Assembly (NCBI GenBank): GCA_031082125.1
Contig: JAVHLM010000010.1
Coordinates: 162,287-214,665 of the forward strand
Source of the DNA: Candidatus Eremiobacterota bacterium
GTDB lineage: Bacteria > Vulcanimicrobiota > CADAWZ01 > Ess09-12
Direction of reading: 5' to 3'
DNA length: 52,379 nucleotides
Numbering within the stretch: the stretch's first letter is position 1; every line of letters begins with the position of its first letter. The notes beneath the pieces were generated by a model that made no database searches, was not told the DNA's origin, and worked only from the letters and a program-made list of their open reading frames with translations. Below, one piece after another: positions 33,530-42,605 of the stretch. The translations under genes and the position numbers were made by a program.

Positions 33530-35665
33530 CTAGTAATACTTCATCGGCATGATGATCCTGTCGGGCGTGGGGCCTATGGGGATGGTATCATAGGGGAATG
33601 CCTTGAGGGCGAACTGGACCCAGAATTCTTTCTGCTCGCTCCGGTACACCATCCTGGTGAGGAAATCATGGCTTTCCTTGCTGATGCTGAAGTCCTGGTA
33701 TGTGTATTTGTTGTTTATCAGGTCATAGAGAGACCAGTACTGGAGCGAGAGCCCCTCGCCCAGATCGAGGTTTATCTGGCCGTTCATATTGGACCAGTAT
33801 TTTTTGTCGATGTTGTAGCTTGAGCCCAGATCGATAAGGGTATTGGCGGCAGGCTTCAGCGAGAGGCGGCCGATCATGTTGTGAAAGGTCTTGTACTGGA
33901 AATCGTACCCGCTGAATACGCTCAATTTCCATTGGTCATCGTTGTGGAACTCCATACCGCCGGTGACCATATTATAAGGGGAAGTGAAATCGCTCAGGAA
34001 AGGGGAATACCCCTGGGGGTCCTGGTAAAAATAATTGAATCTCAGGCCCAGCGCGCCGAGATCCTCATAGAATCCCCCGCCGGCAGTGACGACATACTTG
34101 GCGCTGTTATCCTGAAAAAGCATCTGCCTGAAGCCGCCTCCCATGTTGAGAAGGCCTTTTTCCCCCACGGGCCAGGAGAGGTTGCTGGTCGAGATGGAAA
34201 AGCTGTTCCTGTTCATCCTTACTCTTGTGGGCTCCTCCTTGTAGTTCCCCGTGCTCGCCGTCACATTGAGAGGGACATCCAGGAGCTGCAGCTTGTTGGA
34301 GAGCACCGTGAGCTCGGGGAGCTTGTCCAGGTAGAAGACCGAGGCGCCGCCGGCGCTCTTGAAGCTCAGGAGCGTATCGAGATAGTCGCCGTCATAGAAG
34401 AGATCGCTGAAGTAATTCCACATGGTGCGCTGGTCGAAGGTGTTTCCCTGGTAGCCGCTGAAAAGGCCGCCCGCCCGTAACCTGAGCTTTTTCGAGAGCC
34501 AGCAGGCATAATCGGCGCTCCTGTTCACGTAGGTATAGTTGTTATAGCTGGTGCTCGCCTGGGTCATGTTGAAATTGTAACGGTTTGTTGACTTGCCGAG
34601 GAACATGTTGTTGCTTGTCCAGGAATAGCTTCCCAGCTGGGGGTAGGTGTACTGTGAAGATGCGTAGCCTGCACCGAAATAGAAGTTGTCGGGGAGCATG
34701 TAGGTGAAATAGTCGGAGAGCTCATGCTTGCCGATGGTTTTATTGTATGAAGTGTTCTGGGTATCGGGCTTCACGAGCCCTGTCGAAGAGGGGTCAAGCT
34801 GGTACCAGTGAAAGATGTTTCTCCCGCTGGAGCCGAGGGCGGAGTTGAGATCGATGCCGCCGCCGAAGCCGGTCTTCTGGTACCAGTCGATGTTCACTTT
34901 CCCGCTGTCGGACTTCCTTGTCTTGAGGGGAAGGGATTCCTTGACATAGAATCCGTCCATGTCGCTGTAGCCAATCTGGGGCACTATGTTCTGCTTTTCC
35001 TTCTTTTCCAGGGACATGACAAGGAGTGGCCTGTTCATCAGAAGATTTTTTTTGAGGTGGACGCCTACATGCCTTGCGATAAGCCTGTCCCCGGGGTAGA
35101 TGGTGGCCTCGTTGCAGGTGATGTGATAATGGTATTCAGGCTTTTCCACGTCGCATGTGGTAAAGATGCCCTTCTCGATCCTGAGGTACTCCTTCTCGCG
35201 GATAATTTTTCTCCCCCAGAAGAAGAGGCGGCCTGACATCTTTTTCTCGCCGACGCTCAGGCGGCTTGTTGAGCCCCGGGCGTTCCAGAGCGTCGCCCTT
35301 TCGAGCTCCATCTGGTAGATGAGGTTATTGCCATAGAGGGTCTCGCCCTCCTGGGTCATCCGCACGTTCCCTTCGGCCTTGATGGTCTTTGTCTCCTCGT
35401 CATATTCCACTTCGTCGGCCTGGAAGGTGGCTCCCTTGTAGAGGACTATCACATTGCCCGTGGCCTTCATCTTTTTCTGGAAATACTTGATTTTTTCCGC
35501 CTTGATGCGGGCCTCATCGGGGAGGTCGGTGGTGATGGCAGCCGAAGCAGGGGAGAAAAGTGACAGCAGAAGAATAACAGCAAGGGCAGCTCTCAGGTGC
35601 AGAGCAAGGGTGGAAGAGGATCTCCTCTTTCCTGTGCCCTCTGTCATGAGCATATATTGCATCAT
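33530..35665 (-). CDS. lptD: LptD/OstA-like outer-membrane assembly protein
   Basis: An N-terminal signal region (about 1-43) leads into an OstA domain (about 50-200: IKAEKIKYFQKKMKATGNV, ATFQADEVEYDEETKTI, GETLYGNNLIYQMEL). About 490 residues of alternating Tyr/Phe-rich amphipathic strands follow, typical of a transmembrane barrel. The last residues (MPMKYY) end in an aromatic, as BAM-recognised barrels do. It would be the outer-membrane LPS translocon together with the LptA-like protein. Three possible starts (35665, 35653, 35647) lack a strong ribosome binding site. Only Cys pairs in the N-domain are seen; the LptD C-terminal Cys pair of E. coli is absent. Confidence 0.8.
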   Translation of the reverse strand: MMQYMLMTEGTGKRRSSSTLALHLRAALAVILLLSLFSPASAAITTDLPDEARIKAEKIKYFQKKMKATGNVIVLYKGATFQADEVEYDEETKTIKAEGNVRMTQEGETLYGNNLIYQMELERATLWNARGSTSRLSVGEKKMSGRLFFWGRKIIREKEYLRIEKGIFTTCDVEKPEYHYHITCNEATIYPGDRLIARHVGVHLKKNLLMNRPLLVMSLEKKEKQNIVPQIGYSDMDGFYVKESLPLKTRKSDSGKVNIDWYQKTGFGGGIDLNSALGSSGRNIFHWYQLDPSSTGLVKPDTQNTSYNKTIGKHELSDYFTYMLPDNFYFGAGYASSQYTYPQLGSYSWTSNNMFLGKSTNRYNFNMTQASTSYNNYTYVNRSADYACWLSKKLRLRAGGLFSGYQGNTFDQRTMWNYFSDLFYDGDYLDTLLSFKSAGGASVFYLDKLPELTVLSNKLQLLDVPLNVTASTGNYKEEPTRVRMNRNSFSISTSNLSWPVGEKGLLNMGGGFRQMLFQDNSAKYVVTAGGGFYEDLGALGLRFNYFYQDPQGYSPFLSDFTSPYNMVTGGMEFHNDDQWKLSVFSGYDFQYKTFHNMIGRLSLKPAANTLIDLGSSYNIDKKYWSNMNGQINLDLGEGLSLQYWSLYDLINNKYTYQDFSISKESHDFLTRMVYRSEQKEFWVQFALKAFPYDTIPIGPTPDRIIMPMKYY

Positions 35666-35741
35666 TGTGTGCTGTATCCCAGGTAATCCCGGTGTCCTGG
35701 GCAGGCCCAGGTGCCGGGGACTTCATGCCGGTCAGAAATTT

Positions 35742-35809
35742 CCCATGTGTTAGACAGAAGAATGGTGCTTTCCTGCAGGAATATGCTCTTCCCTGTTGAA
35801 TCACATGGG
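35742..35809. other. Divergent lptD-like / nadD intergenic region with inverted repeats
   Basis: CCCATGTG (35742-35749) and CACATGGG (35802-35809) form a perfect 8-bp inverted repeat. It encloses a 12-bp palindrome TTCCTGCAGGAA (35770-35781). These sit in the 221-bp region between divergent genes and could be regulatory. No convincing -35/-10 pair was found. Confidence 0.3.
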
Positions 35810-35886
35810 CGCGCATTTCAAGAGTCTCATCTCGCCCGCGCCGGCCCTGCAGGTGGCCCGCCCCGGCAGAGAAGCCGCGCAACCGG

Positions 35887-36507
35887 ATGGTGAAAAGAAT
35901 GTCCACTCTCGGAGTGATGGGCGGCACCTTCAACCCCGTGCATTACGGCCACCTCCTGGCAGCCCAGGAGGCGATGACGGAGTTTCATCTCGACGAGATA
36001 CTTTTCATCCCCAACCAGATTCCGCCCCACAAGGTGGGCGAAAAGGATATTGCCGACGCCGAGCACCGCTTTCTGATGGTAAGCCTCGCCATTGCGTCAA
36101 ATCCCGCCTTCAAGGTCTCCCGGGTAGAGCTGGACAGGCTGAATGTCTCCTATACCATGGACACGGTGAGAAAGCTCAAGAAGCTTTACCTGGCCACGGA
36201 GGTATCATTCATCACCGGCGCCGATGCCCTGATCAAGTATGAATGGTATGCCTTTGAAGAGCTTCTCTCTCTTCTCACCTATTTCATCGTCGTGACAAGG
36301 CCGGGCTTTCTCGAGTCCCACCTTGATCAGAAGATAAAGGAAAAGAACCTGAAGACCCCCGGCAAGATAAAGGTCCTTTCCATACCCGGCGTGGGAATCT
36401 CCTCGTCTGACATCAGGCGCCGCCTGGCAGCGGGAAAGCCCATAAGATACCTGATCCCGCAGCCGGTGGAAGAGTACATATACAAGTATAAGCTTTATAT
36501 TGAGTGA
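35887..36507 (+). CDS. nadD: Nicotinate-nucleotide adenylyltransferase
   Basis: This cytoplasmic enzyme makes nicotinic acid adenine dinucleotide from NaMN and ATP in NAD synthesis. The nucleotidyltransferase motif GGTFNPVHYGHL lies near the start, and the second motif ISSSDIRRRL (usually ISSTxIR) near residue 183. ITGADAL is also typical. ATG at 35887 is used; ATG at 35899 is equally possible and has GGTG upstream. The gene is immediately followed by rsfS, a common bacterial pairing. Confidence 0.96.
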   Translation: MVKRMSTLGVMGGTFNPVHYGHLLAAQEAMTEFHLDEILFIPNQIPPHKVGEKDIADAEHRFLMVSLAIASNPAFKVSRVELDRLNVSYTMDTVRKLKKLYLATEVSFITGADALIKYEWYAFEELLSLLTYFIVVTRPGFLESHLDQKIKEKNLKTPGKIKVLSIPGVGISSSDIRRRLAAGKPIRYLIPQPVEEYIYKYKLYIE

Positions 36508-36542
36508 CAAGAGCCTTCGAAGAAAAGAAAGGAAAAGAAAGC

Positions 36543-37022
36543 GTGGAAAGCAGGGAACTAGCGATTCTGGCGGCAGTGATTGCCGACGCCAAAAAGGCAC
36601 ATGACGTGGTGATTCTTGATTTCAGAGAGGAGTCCATCCTCTACGATTTCTTTGTGATAGCCTCGGCTCTCACCAGAAGGGAGACAAGGGCTATCGCCAG
36701 GGCTGTTGATGAGAGAGTCAAAGCCCTTCATCCCTCAAAGCGCATTGTTCAGGGAATGCAGTCAGGCTTCTGGATACTTCTCGATTACGGCGGCGTCGTG
36801 GTCCATGTCTTTGCCGAGCAGGACAGGGACGCCCCCCTCAAGCAGGGCTTCCTGGGCAGAAGATCAAAGCTTGTCGCGAATTACCGGGAATACTATGATA
36901 TTGAAGGTCTCTGGAAAGATGTGCCCCGCTTTGACTTTCTCTCGGAGCCCGAAACGGCGAAACTTCAGGAAGAGTACCTGACCGGCGAGGTCCTGAAGGA
37001 AGAGCCTCAGGCTGGTGAATAA
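36543..37022 (+). CDS. rsfS: Ribosomal silencing factor RsfS (Iojap/YbeB family)
   Basis: RsfS binds ribosomal protein uL14 and blocks joining of the subunits during starvation. The core shows HDVVILDFREESILYDFFVIASALTRRE (split here by reading only), GFWILLDYGGVVVHVF and YYDIEGLW, all family hallmarks. GTG at 36543 is chosen because AAAGGA lies about 9 nt upstream and it matches family N-termini; an in-frame GTG at 36504 overlaps the nadD stop and adds 13 residues. The C-terminal 40 residues are an acidic extension beyond the usual ~115-residue family. Confidence 0.94.
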   Translation: MESRELAILAAVIADAKKAHDVVILDFREESILYDFFVIASALTRRETRAIARAVDERVKALHPSKRIVQGMQSGFWILLDYGGVVVHVFAEQDRDAPLKQGFLGRRSKLVANYREYYDIEGLWKDVPRFDFLSEPETAKLQEEYLTGEVLKEEPQAGE

Positions 37023-37045
37023 TTATAGAAATTTTGAGAGCCCCC

Positions 37046-37074
37046 TTGTAATTCGACCTATTTATTACTATAAT
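37046..37074 (+). promoter_or_regulatory. Promoter of htrA
   Basis: TTGTAA (37046-37051, 4/6), a 17-bp spacer and a perfect TATAAT (37069-37074) precede the htrA ATG by 31 bp. The -10 lies inside a short inverted repeat, TACTA-taattg-TAGTA (37066-37081), which may be an operator. Confidence 0.6.
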
Positions 37075-37105
37075 TGTAGTAGTAAAAATTTTCAGGGAGG
37101 CTGCC

Positions 37106-38248
37106 ATGAAACAGAGCATCAAAACCCTTTTCCTGGTCTCATTTCTTTCCGCGCTTACGGGGTGTCTTCTTGCCTGGGCCCTTTATCTCGGGCCCGGCTG
37201 CCTGGAGGGCCGCAGGCTTGCCTATGGGCAGGAGCGCCCGCCGGTCCGGATCACCGATGACAGGAATGCCGTGATAAGAGCGGTGAAGCTGATCAGCCCT
37301 GCCGTGGTGAATATTGACACCTCATCGGCGCGGAAAGTCACGAAAAGCCGCGAGTTCCCCGCCGAGAAGTTCTTCAGGGAGTTTTTTGGAGATTCAATTC
37401 CCTTCAATCAGTACGAGGAGCAGATAATACCTAGAAAAGGCAAGGGCTCAGGCGTCATCATCTCCAGCGACGGTTACATTCTCACCAATGATCATGTGGT
37501 GCGCGGAGCCGACGAGATACTTGTGACACTAAGCAACAAGCAGCAGCATAAAGCGGTGCTCAAGGGAGCAGACAGGGTCTCTGACATCGCCATCCTCAAG
37601 ATTGAGGCAAAGAGCCTTCCTGTGGCAAAGCTTGGAGACTCCGACAGGGCCGAGGTAGGTGAATGGGTCATTGCCGTGGGAAATCCTTACGGATATGACC
37701 ACACCGTGACGGCAGGCGTGATAAGCGGAAGGGGCAGAAACCTTTCAGACGGATCCAAGGAGTACCAGGATCTGCTGCAGACCGACGCAGCCATCAATCC
37801 AGGCAACTCGGGAGGCCCCCTGGTGAACCTCGACGGCGAGGTGATAGGCATCAATACGGCCATCATGCCCTTTGCCCAGGGAATAGGCTTTGCGATTCCC
37901 ATCAATGTCGCCAGGAAAATCAAGGACGAGCTTGCCACCAGGGGAAAAATATCAAGGCCTTACATGGGAGTCTATATGCAGGAGCTCACCCCCGATCTTG
38001 TCGATTACCTGAAGCTCCCCTTCAAAGAGGGCATCGTGGTGAGCGGGACAGTCGAGGGGAGCCCTGCAGAGAGCGCCGGTCTCAGGAAGGGCGATGTCAT
38101 ACAGGAGATAGACAGGAACAGGGTGAAAACGGCTGACGAGATAAGGAAGGTTGTGCAGTCCCACAAGGCGGGCGAGGAGATAAGGCTTCTCGTGTGGCGC
38201 AGCGGAAAGCAGGAGGTCGTCACAGTGAAAATCGGCGAGATGCCCTAG
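37106..38248 (+). CDS. htrA: HtrA/DegP-family serine protease with one PDZ domain
   Basis: This periplasmic quality-control protease has the catalytic triad His130 (ILTNDHVV), Asp160 (DRVSDIAIL) and Ser235 (NPGNSGGPL). One PDZ domain follows at about 285-375. The N-terminal hydrophobic segment could be a membrane anchor; it also contains LTGC (17-20), which fits a lipobox, but the hydrophobic run continues after the Cys. GGGAGG precedes the ATG by about 6 nt. It has its own promoter and overlaps the stop of the convergent permease gene by 4 bp. Confidence 0.96.
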   Translation: MKQSIKTLFLVSFLSALTGCLLAWALYLGPGCLEGRRLAYGQERPPVRITDDRNAVIRAVKLISPAVVNIDTSSARKVTKSREFPAEKFFREFFGDSIPFNQYEEQIIPRKGKGSGVIISSDGYILTNDHVVRGADEILVTLSNKQQHKAVLKGADRVSDIAILKIEAKSLPVAKLGDSDRAEVGEWVIAVGNPYGYDHTVTAGVISGRGRNLSDGSKEYQDLLQTDAAINPGNSGGPLVNLDGEVIGINTAIMPFAQGIGFAIPINVARKIKDELATRGKISRPYMGVYMQELTPDLVDYLKLPFKEGIVVSGTVEGSPAESAGLRKGDVIQEIDRNRVKTADEIRKVVQSHKAGEEIRLLVWRSGKQEVVTVKIGEMP

Positions 38249-39435
38249 GAGGGCGCCTGCGGTGATTTGGACGCTCTCTCAGAGAGTTTTTTCAGGGAGT
38301 GGTTCACCACCACCCTTATCACGGAGGCAATGGGGATGGCGAGGAACATTCCCAGGATCCCCATGGTTTCAAGGCCTATAATCAGGGAAATGATGACCAC
38401 CAGGGGCGGGAGCCCCACGCTCTGCCCCATGACATTAGGCACGATGACGTGGCCTTCTGACCAGTGGATGAAGTAGAGCACTGCCAGGACAAAGAGGGCG
38501 TACAGCGGGTGCTTCAGCAGTGCAAAGACCACCGCAGGAATCATGCCTATGACCACGCCTACGTAGGGGATTATGTCGATGACCCCTGAAAAGACGCCGA
38601 TAAGCACTGCGTACGGGATATCCAGAAGCATCAGTGCGATTGTCACCGATATCCCTATCACGATGCAGACAATTATCTGCCCCCTGATATAGCGCCCCAT
38701 CATAAGGTCGATCTCGTGCAGGAGCTCGCCGAAATCCTCTTTTCTCTCCTCGGGGATAAGGGCCATGAAGCCGTTCTTGTATTTTTCCACGTCCATGAGG
38801 ATGTAAAAGGTGACAAAGGGGATGATGAACATAAGAGCCACGTAGCTCAGGATCGATTTCATCACGGGGATGGAATGCTGGATTACCCCTACGCCGAAGT
38901 TTCTCAGCTCATCGACTATCTTGGAGGTGATTTCAGGGAGGTAAGCATCAAGGGAGCGGGGTATCCTTGGCATTACCCAGTTGCTGGCCTTGGTGTACCA
39001 TTCCATGGCGCCTCTGATATATATGTCCTTGTTGTTGTATAGGTTGGTGGACTCCTGAGTGATGATGGGCAGCAGATAAAAGATGACCAGCAGCACAAAG
39101 AAGAGCAGAAAGATATAGACGAGCATAATCGAGGTGATCCGGGAGAACCCTTCCCTGCTGACGATGATGGTCCTGTTTCCAAAGGGGACCTTCAGGGTGA
39201 AGCGGGCGATCTTAACGGAGCCCCTGATGTCAAATATGATGGGGTTGTTGAAGAATTTCACCGCCGGTCCCAGCACGTAGGCCAGCAGGATCGAGATGGA
39301 GAGGAGGATGATCACATGCCTGAGATAGGAGAGGACCCAGAGGCAGAGAAAGAGAAGGAGAAGAATCCCCAGGAAATACCAGATGAAAAACGCTTTCCTC
39401 TTTATTGCCTCGGCATCCACAGCGGCCTCTTCCAA
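38245..39435 (-). CDS. AI-2E family transporter (PerM-like)
   Basis: This 396-residue inner-membrane protein has about seven to eight hydrophobic helices in the AI-2E/PerM pattern. The soluble stretch in the middle is followed by FVTFYILMDVEKYK, then IDIIPYVGVVIGMIPAVVFALL, and VPNVMGQSVGLPPLVVIISL, which are family signatures. Members export small molecules or ions; substrates are mostly unknown. The start is TTG at 39435; GTG at 39420 has a better ribosome binding site (GGAAGAGG, 5 nt away). It follows the low-complexity secreted gene by 63 bp. Confidence 0.92.
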   Translation of the reverse strand: MEEAAVDAEAIKRKAFFIWYFLGILLLLFLCLWVLSYLRHVIILLSISILLAYVLGPAVKFFNNPIIFDIRGSVKIARFTLKVPFGNRTIIVSREGFSRITSIMLVYIFLLFFVLLVIFYLLPIITQESTNLYNNKDIYIRGAMEWYTKASNWVMPRIPRSLDAYLPEITSKIVDELRNFGVGVIQHSIPVMKSILSYVALMFIIPFVTFYILMDVEKYKNGFMALIPEERKEDFGELLHEIDLMMGRYIRGQIIVCIVIGISVTIALMLLDIPYAVLIGVFSGVIDIIPYVGVVIGMIPAVVFALLKHPLYALFVLAVLYFIHWSEGHVIVPNVMGQSVGLPPLVVIISLIIGLETMGILGMFLAIPIASVIRVVVNHSLKKLSERASKSPQAPS

Positions 39436-39498
39436 TCGCGGCGATGATAGTCAGCATGGAAAGAAGTTTTGGAAATATGCTGAAAATCCTGCAATTTT

Positions 39499-40656
39499 TT
39501 ACTGGCGCTGCATCATCATGATTGCCGATGCCTCCAGGCAGTTCCCGCTTCGCTTGTAGCCCTGAATCACCACGATGCTTCCCTTGGGAAGGGCCTGCAG
39601 GCTGAGGGGCTGCTTTGTCTGCCCGTCAAAAATCCTCGTTTTCTGTGTGAGCACGGCGGTACCGAGGTCCTGGGACCCGCCCAGGAGCATATAAAAAATG
39701 ACGCCGTTATTGAGGTTGATGTCCATCACTTTCCCGTTGACCTGCGTAGGTGTAGGCATCATGGCGTTCAATGCATCATTGTTCCCCGAGGTCATGGGGT
39801 CGTCGTCCTCGTCATCATCTTCTTCGCCCGGCTGCCCTCCCATCATCTGCGCCGTGTTATTGCCTGAGAGGCCAGTGAAATCGGAATTCCTGTTCTGGGG
39901 CTGGTCATGTATCATGTTCCCCGGCGTGGCCTGGTAGTTTTTCTGGCCTGTAATCATCCCCCCCGGGTTCGCCTGGGGGGGCGCTCCTCCCCCTCCCGAT
40001 ATTACCGACTGCCCTGAGAAAGGATTGTTGATGGCCGTAGGTGACGCCGTCATGGGGGTCTGTCCTGTCATCATGTTCAGAGTGCTGCCGCCTGACTGCC
40101 CCTGAGGAATGACGCCCCCTCCCTGGCCTGTGAGCACCGAGCCCGTGTAGGGTGAATTCATGGGAGCCGGCGAGGCGGTGAAAGGGGCGTTCACCATGGC
40201 GGGCGGCGTGAGGTTTCCTCCGCCGTAAACAAGGTTGCCGATTACGTAAGGATTCTGTCCGCCCGTCGCCGCGGGGCCTCCTGATGATGCGAAGCCTCCC
40301 ACTCTCGTGTTGATGGGTATGGTATAGGCAGCAGGCGCAGATTTTCTTGCGCTGTTGCTGTCCATCAGCGAGTCGGCTATGAGGGGATCGTCATTGAGGG
40401 GGCTCACGATTGATGCCACCACATACTGGCCGGTGGCAAAGCCTCCCTTCCCGCCGCCACTTGAGCTCTGCTGGAGCTTTATCTTCTTCTTGGAGCCGTC
40501 GGCAAGCTGCAGCACGTAGATACCGGAACCCGGATCAGCCGAGACCAGGGTGCCTGACAGGCGCGCGGCGCCCTCACAGGGTGAAGGGAATGAGGCCAGA
40601 AAGATCAGGGAAAGGCAGATGGCCGCGAGAAACCAGGAACCGCGGAATCCCTCCAT
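39499..40656 (-). CDS. Exported low-complexity protein bracketed by two OB-like domains
   Basis: A signal peptide (about 1-29) is followed by a small beta domain (about 31-92: ARLSGTLVSADPGSGIYVL...). Next comes a roughly 200-residue Gly/Pro/Asn/Met-rich linker containing the acidic run EEDDDEDDD. A second beta domain (about 305-385: VNGKVMDINLNNGVIFYML...) closes the protein. Both ends resemble DUF5666/OB-type modules that bind small ligands or polymer surfaces. AAAGGAGG precedes the ATG. Function unknown; the linker suggests a surface-exposed spacer. Confidence 0.7.
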   Translation of the reverse strand: MEGFRGSWFLAAICLSLIFLASFPSPCEGAARLSGTLVSADPGSGIYVLQLADGSKKKIKLQQSSSGGGKGGFATGQYVVASIVSPLNDDPLIADSLMDSNSARKSAPAAYTIPINTRVGGFASSGGPAATGGQNPYVIGNLVYGGGNLTPPAMVNAPFTASPAPMNSPYTGSVLTGQGGGVIPQGQSGGSTLNMMTGQTPMTASPTAINNPFSGQSVISGGGGAPPQANPGGMITGQKNYQATPGNMIHDQPQNRNSDFTGLSGNNTAQMMGGQPGEEDDDEDDDPMTSGNNDALNAMMPTPTQVNGKVMDINLNNGVIFYMLLGGSQDLGTAVLTQKTRIFDGQTKQPLSLQALPKGSIVVIQGYKRSGNCLEASAIMMMQRQ

Positions 40657-40747
40657 GGGGAGCCTCCTTTATGGCATGAGTGATCAGGCAGAAGCCCGGG
40701 TGCTTCACTCACAATACCAGCCGGCGAGTATTATTATTCCTGCTTTT

Positions 40748-40776
40748 ATTATATAATAAAGGCTCTGGCATAGCAA
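40748..40776 (-). promoter_or_regulatory. Promoter of the exported low-complexity protein, overlapping a 16-bp palindrome
   Basis: On the minus strand, TTGCTA (40776-40771, 4/6), a 17-bp spacer and a perfect TATAAT (40753-40748). The -10 lies inside TTTATTAT-ATAATAAA (40745-40760), a perfect 16-bp palindrome that also supplies a TATAAT on the plus strand (40752-40757). It may be an operator serving both directions. Confidence 0.5.
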
Positions 40777-40900
40777 CGGTTTAACAATAATTTAACAAGC
40801 CCGGACCCTTCTCACTTCCCGGGGGCCTTTGCTCTGTCCAGGAAGGAATTGTTCTCACCTCTGAAGTATTTAAGAATTGAATGAATCTGCGGAGGGAGTG

Positions 40901-41398
40901 ATGCCGATGGCTACCGTGGACGATCACAGCGGACTGAAGGAAGTGGGCCACAAGGACAAGATAGATGCCCTGGCGAGAACAAATCTCTTTTCCGGGCTCT
41001 CCCATGATGAGCTTGACAAGCTCAGCTCCATAATGAAGATGCATCATTTTCCCAAGGGATACAAGATCTTTACCGAGGGCTCCCGTGGTGAGCAGATGTA
41101 CATAGTAATCTCGGGGAAGGTGAACATCTCGAGGGACTGGGGCATCCTGAACAGGGAGATGAACATCATCCTCTCCCACAATGATTTCTTTGGAGAGATG
41201 TCCATTCTTGATGATCACTCGCGCTCGGCGAATGCCACCATGCTCGACGAGGGCATTCTTCTCTCCATCGACAAGAAAGAGTTCAGGGACCTGGTGAGCC
41301 GTCTTCCCGACTTTTCCATCCATATCATGTCGGTGCTGGCGGGCCGTCTCAGGAAGATGAACAATGACCTCGCGCAGCTTGCCCTGGAAACTGTCTAG
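40901..41398 (+). CDS. Single-domain cyclic-nucleotide-binding protein (CRP-like cNMP fold)
   Basis: This 165-residue protein contains a cNMP-binding jelly-roll. The typical stretch LFSGLSHDELDKLSSIM opens it, followed by YIVISGKVNIS, and the phosphate-binding cassette FFGEMSILDDHSRSAN (usually FGE-x-A/S-L...R-A). There is no DNA-binding helix-turn-helix or other output domain, so it probably acts by protein contact or as a regulatory subunit. ATG at 40901 or 40907 fits the GGAGGGAG site; an upstream TTG frame is unlikely. It ends at a strong terminator. Confidence 0.9.
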   Translation: MPMATVDDHSGLKEVGHKDKIDALARTNLFSGLSHDELDKLSSIMKMHHFPKGYKIFTEGSRGEQMYIVISGKVNISRDWGILNREMNIILSHNDFFGEMSILDDHSRSANATMLDEGILLSIDKKEFRDLVSRLPDFSIHIMSVLAGRLRKMNNDLAQLALETV

Positions 41399-41420
41399 GA
41401 TAAGCTCCGGAAAAGATAAG

Positions 41421-41455
41421 AAAGCCCGGGACGGCAGTCCCGGGCTTTTATTTCT
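41421..41455. terminator. Rho-independent terminator between convergent genes
   Basis: An 11-bp perfect stem (aaagcccggga 41421-41431, tcccgggcttt 41438-41448) with a 6-nt loop is followed by tatttctt on the plus strand. On the minus strand it is followed by a T-rich stretch. It ends the cNMP gene and the SPFH gene. Confidence 0.9.
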
Positions 41456-41480
41456 TCGCGCGATCATCCAGGTCTTGACT

Positions 41481-42605
41481 CTAGCCTGTCTTGGTACCGC
41501 AGCTGGTGCAGAACTTGGCTCCCGGAGCAAGCTCCGCCTGGCAACCGGGGCACTTCTGGGCTGCCATTGAAGCGCCGCACTGCATGCAGAATTTTGCCCC
41601 TGCCGGCACATCGGCCTGGCACCCCGGGCATTTCACCGAGCCCAGCGGGCCGCCGCACCCCGGGCAGAATTTGGCGGCAGCAGGAGCCTGGGCGTTGCAC
41701 TTGGGGCAGGAAACGACAGCCTGCGCGGCCTGAGCCTGGGGAGCCTGGGCCTGTCCTCCGCCCGGCTGCATCGCCTGGGCCATCATCTGGGGCATCATCA
41801 TTCCCATTCCAAGGCCAGTGCCCATCTGCATGGCCCCCCCTCCTCCCCCCGGCTGCTTTGCCATATCGCCGATAGCATCGGCTGTTTTGAGCTGCATGTA
41901 ATTGTCAACGCCGAGGATTCCCATTTTGCTCCTTGCGCGGAGAGCTTCCTGGACCTCCTCGGGCACCGAGACGTCCTGGAGGAAGAAGTCGCGGAGCTCT
42001 ATGCCGTACTTTTCAAAATCCTCCTTGACGAGGGCTTTCATCGCGGCGCTCATGTTCTCGAAGTGCTGCCTGATCTCGGCATAGCTCTTGAAAGTCTTGC
42101 CGATCATGTCGTTGAGGTGAGTCCTGATGCTTCCTTTCAGGAAGGTGTTGAGCTTGTCCTGGGTGTAAATCCCCTGGGTTCCCACGAGGTTGTTGATGAA
42201 AAGCCTCGGGTCGTCAACGCGGATGGAGAAGGAGCCGAAGGCCCTCAGCTGCACCCAGCCGAAGTCGGGGTCCTTCATATCTATGGGCTGCGGCGTGCCC
42301 CACTTGAGATCGGTGAATACCTTCTGGTTGACAAAGTACACTTCTGCGCTGAAAGGTGTCTTATGGTCAGAGGTCACCATCTTAAGAAATCCCGAGAGGA
42401 TAGGGACGTTATTGGTGGTGAGCGTGTGCCTTCCCGGCGCGAACACATCAAGGGCCTTGCCGTCGCGGAAAAAGACGGCGCTCTGGTTCTCGCGCACAAT
42501 AAGCTGGGCGCCCACCTTGATGTCGGCGCTGCCGCTTTCGGGGATCCTGTGCACAATTTCAGTTCCTGTAGGATCAGAATATTCCACTACGTCAAGAAGT
42601 ACCAT
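41481..42605 (-). CDS. SPFH/Band-7-type protein with three C-terminal zinc ribbons (YdjI-like)
   Basis: The N-terminal 250 residues match the SPFH domain of the YdjI ('virion core protein') group: [22 protein letters not shown] (split by reading), [15 protein letters not shown] and [15 protein letters not shown] Gly/Met/Gln-rich linker follows, then three zinc ribbons with six CxxC knuckles (CPKC-CPGC, CPGC-CMQC, CPGC-CTSC). YdjI-type proteins organise membrane patches and recruit PspA-like stress proteins in Bacillus. The ATG lies 3 bp after the stop of the coiled-coil gene, so the two are tightly coupled. Confidence 0.88.
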   Translation of the reverse strand: MVLLDVVEYSDPTGTEIVHRIPESGSADIKVGAQLIVRENQSAVFFRDGKALDVFAPGRHTLTTNNVPILSGFLKMVTSDHKTPFSAEVYFVNQKVFTDLKWGTPQPIDMKDPDFGWVQLRAFGSFSIRVDDPRLFINNLVGTQGIYTQDKLNTFLKGSIRTHLNDMIGKTFKSYAEIRQHFENMSAAMKALVKEDFEKYGIELRDFFLQDVSVPEEVQEALRARSKMGILGVDNYMQLKTADAIGDMAKQPGGGGGAMQMGTGLGMGMMMPQMMAQAMQPGGGQAQAPQAQAAQAVVSCPKCNAQAPAAAKFCPGCGGPLGSVKCPGCQADVPAGAKFCMQCGASMAAQKCPGCQAELAPGAKFCTSCGTKTG

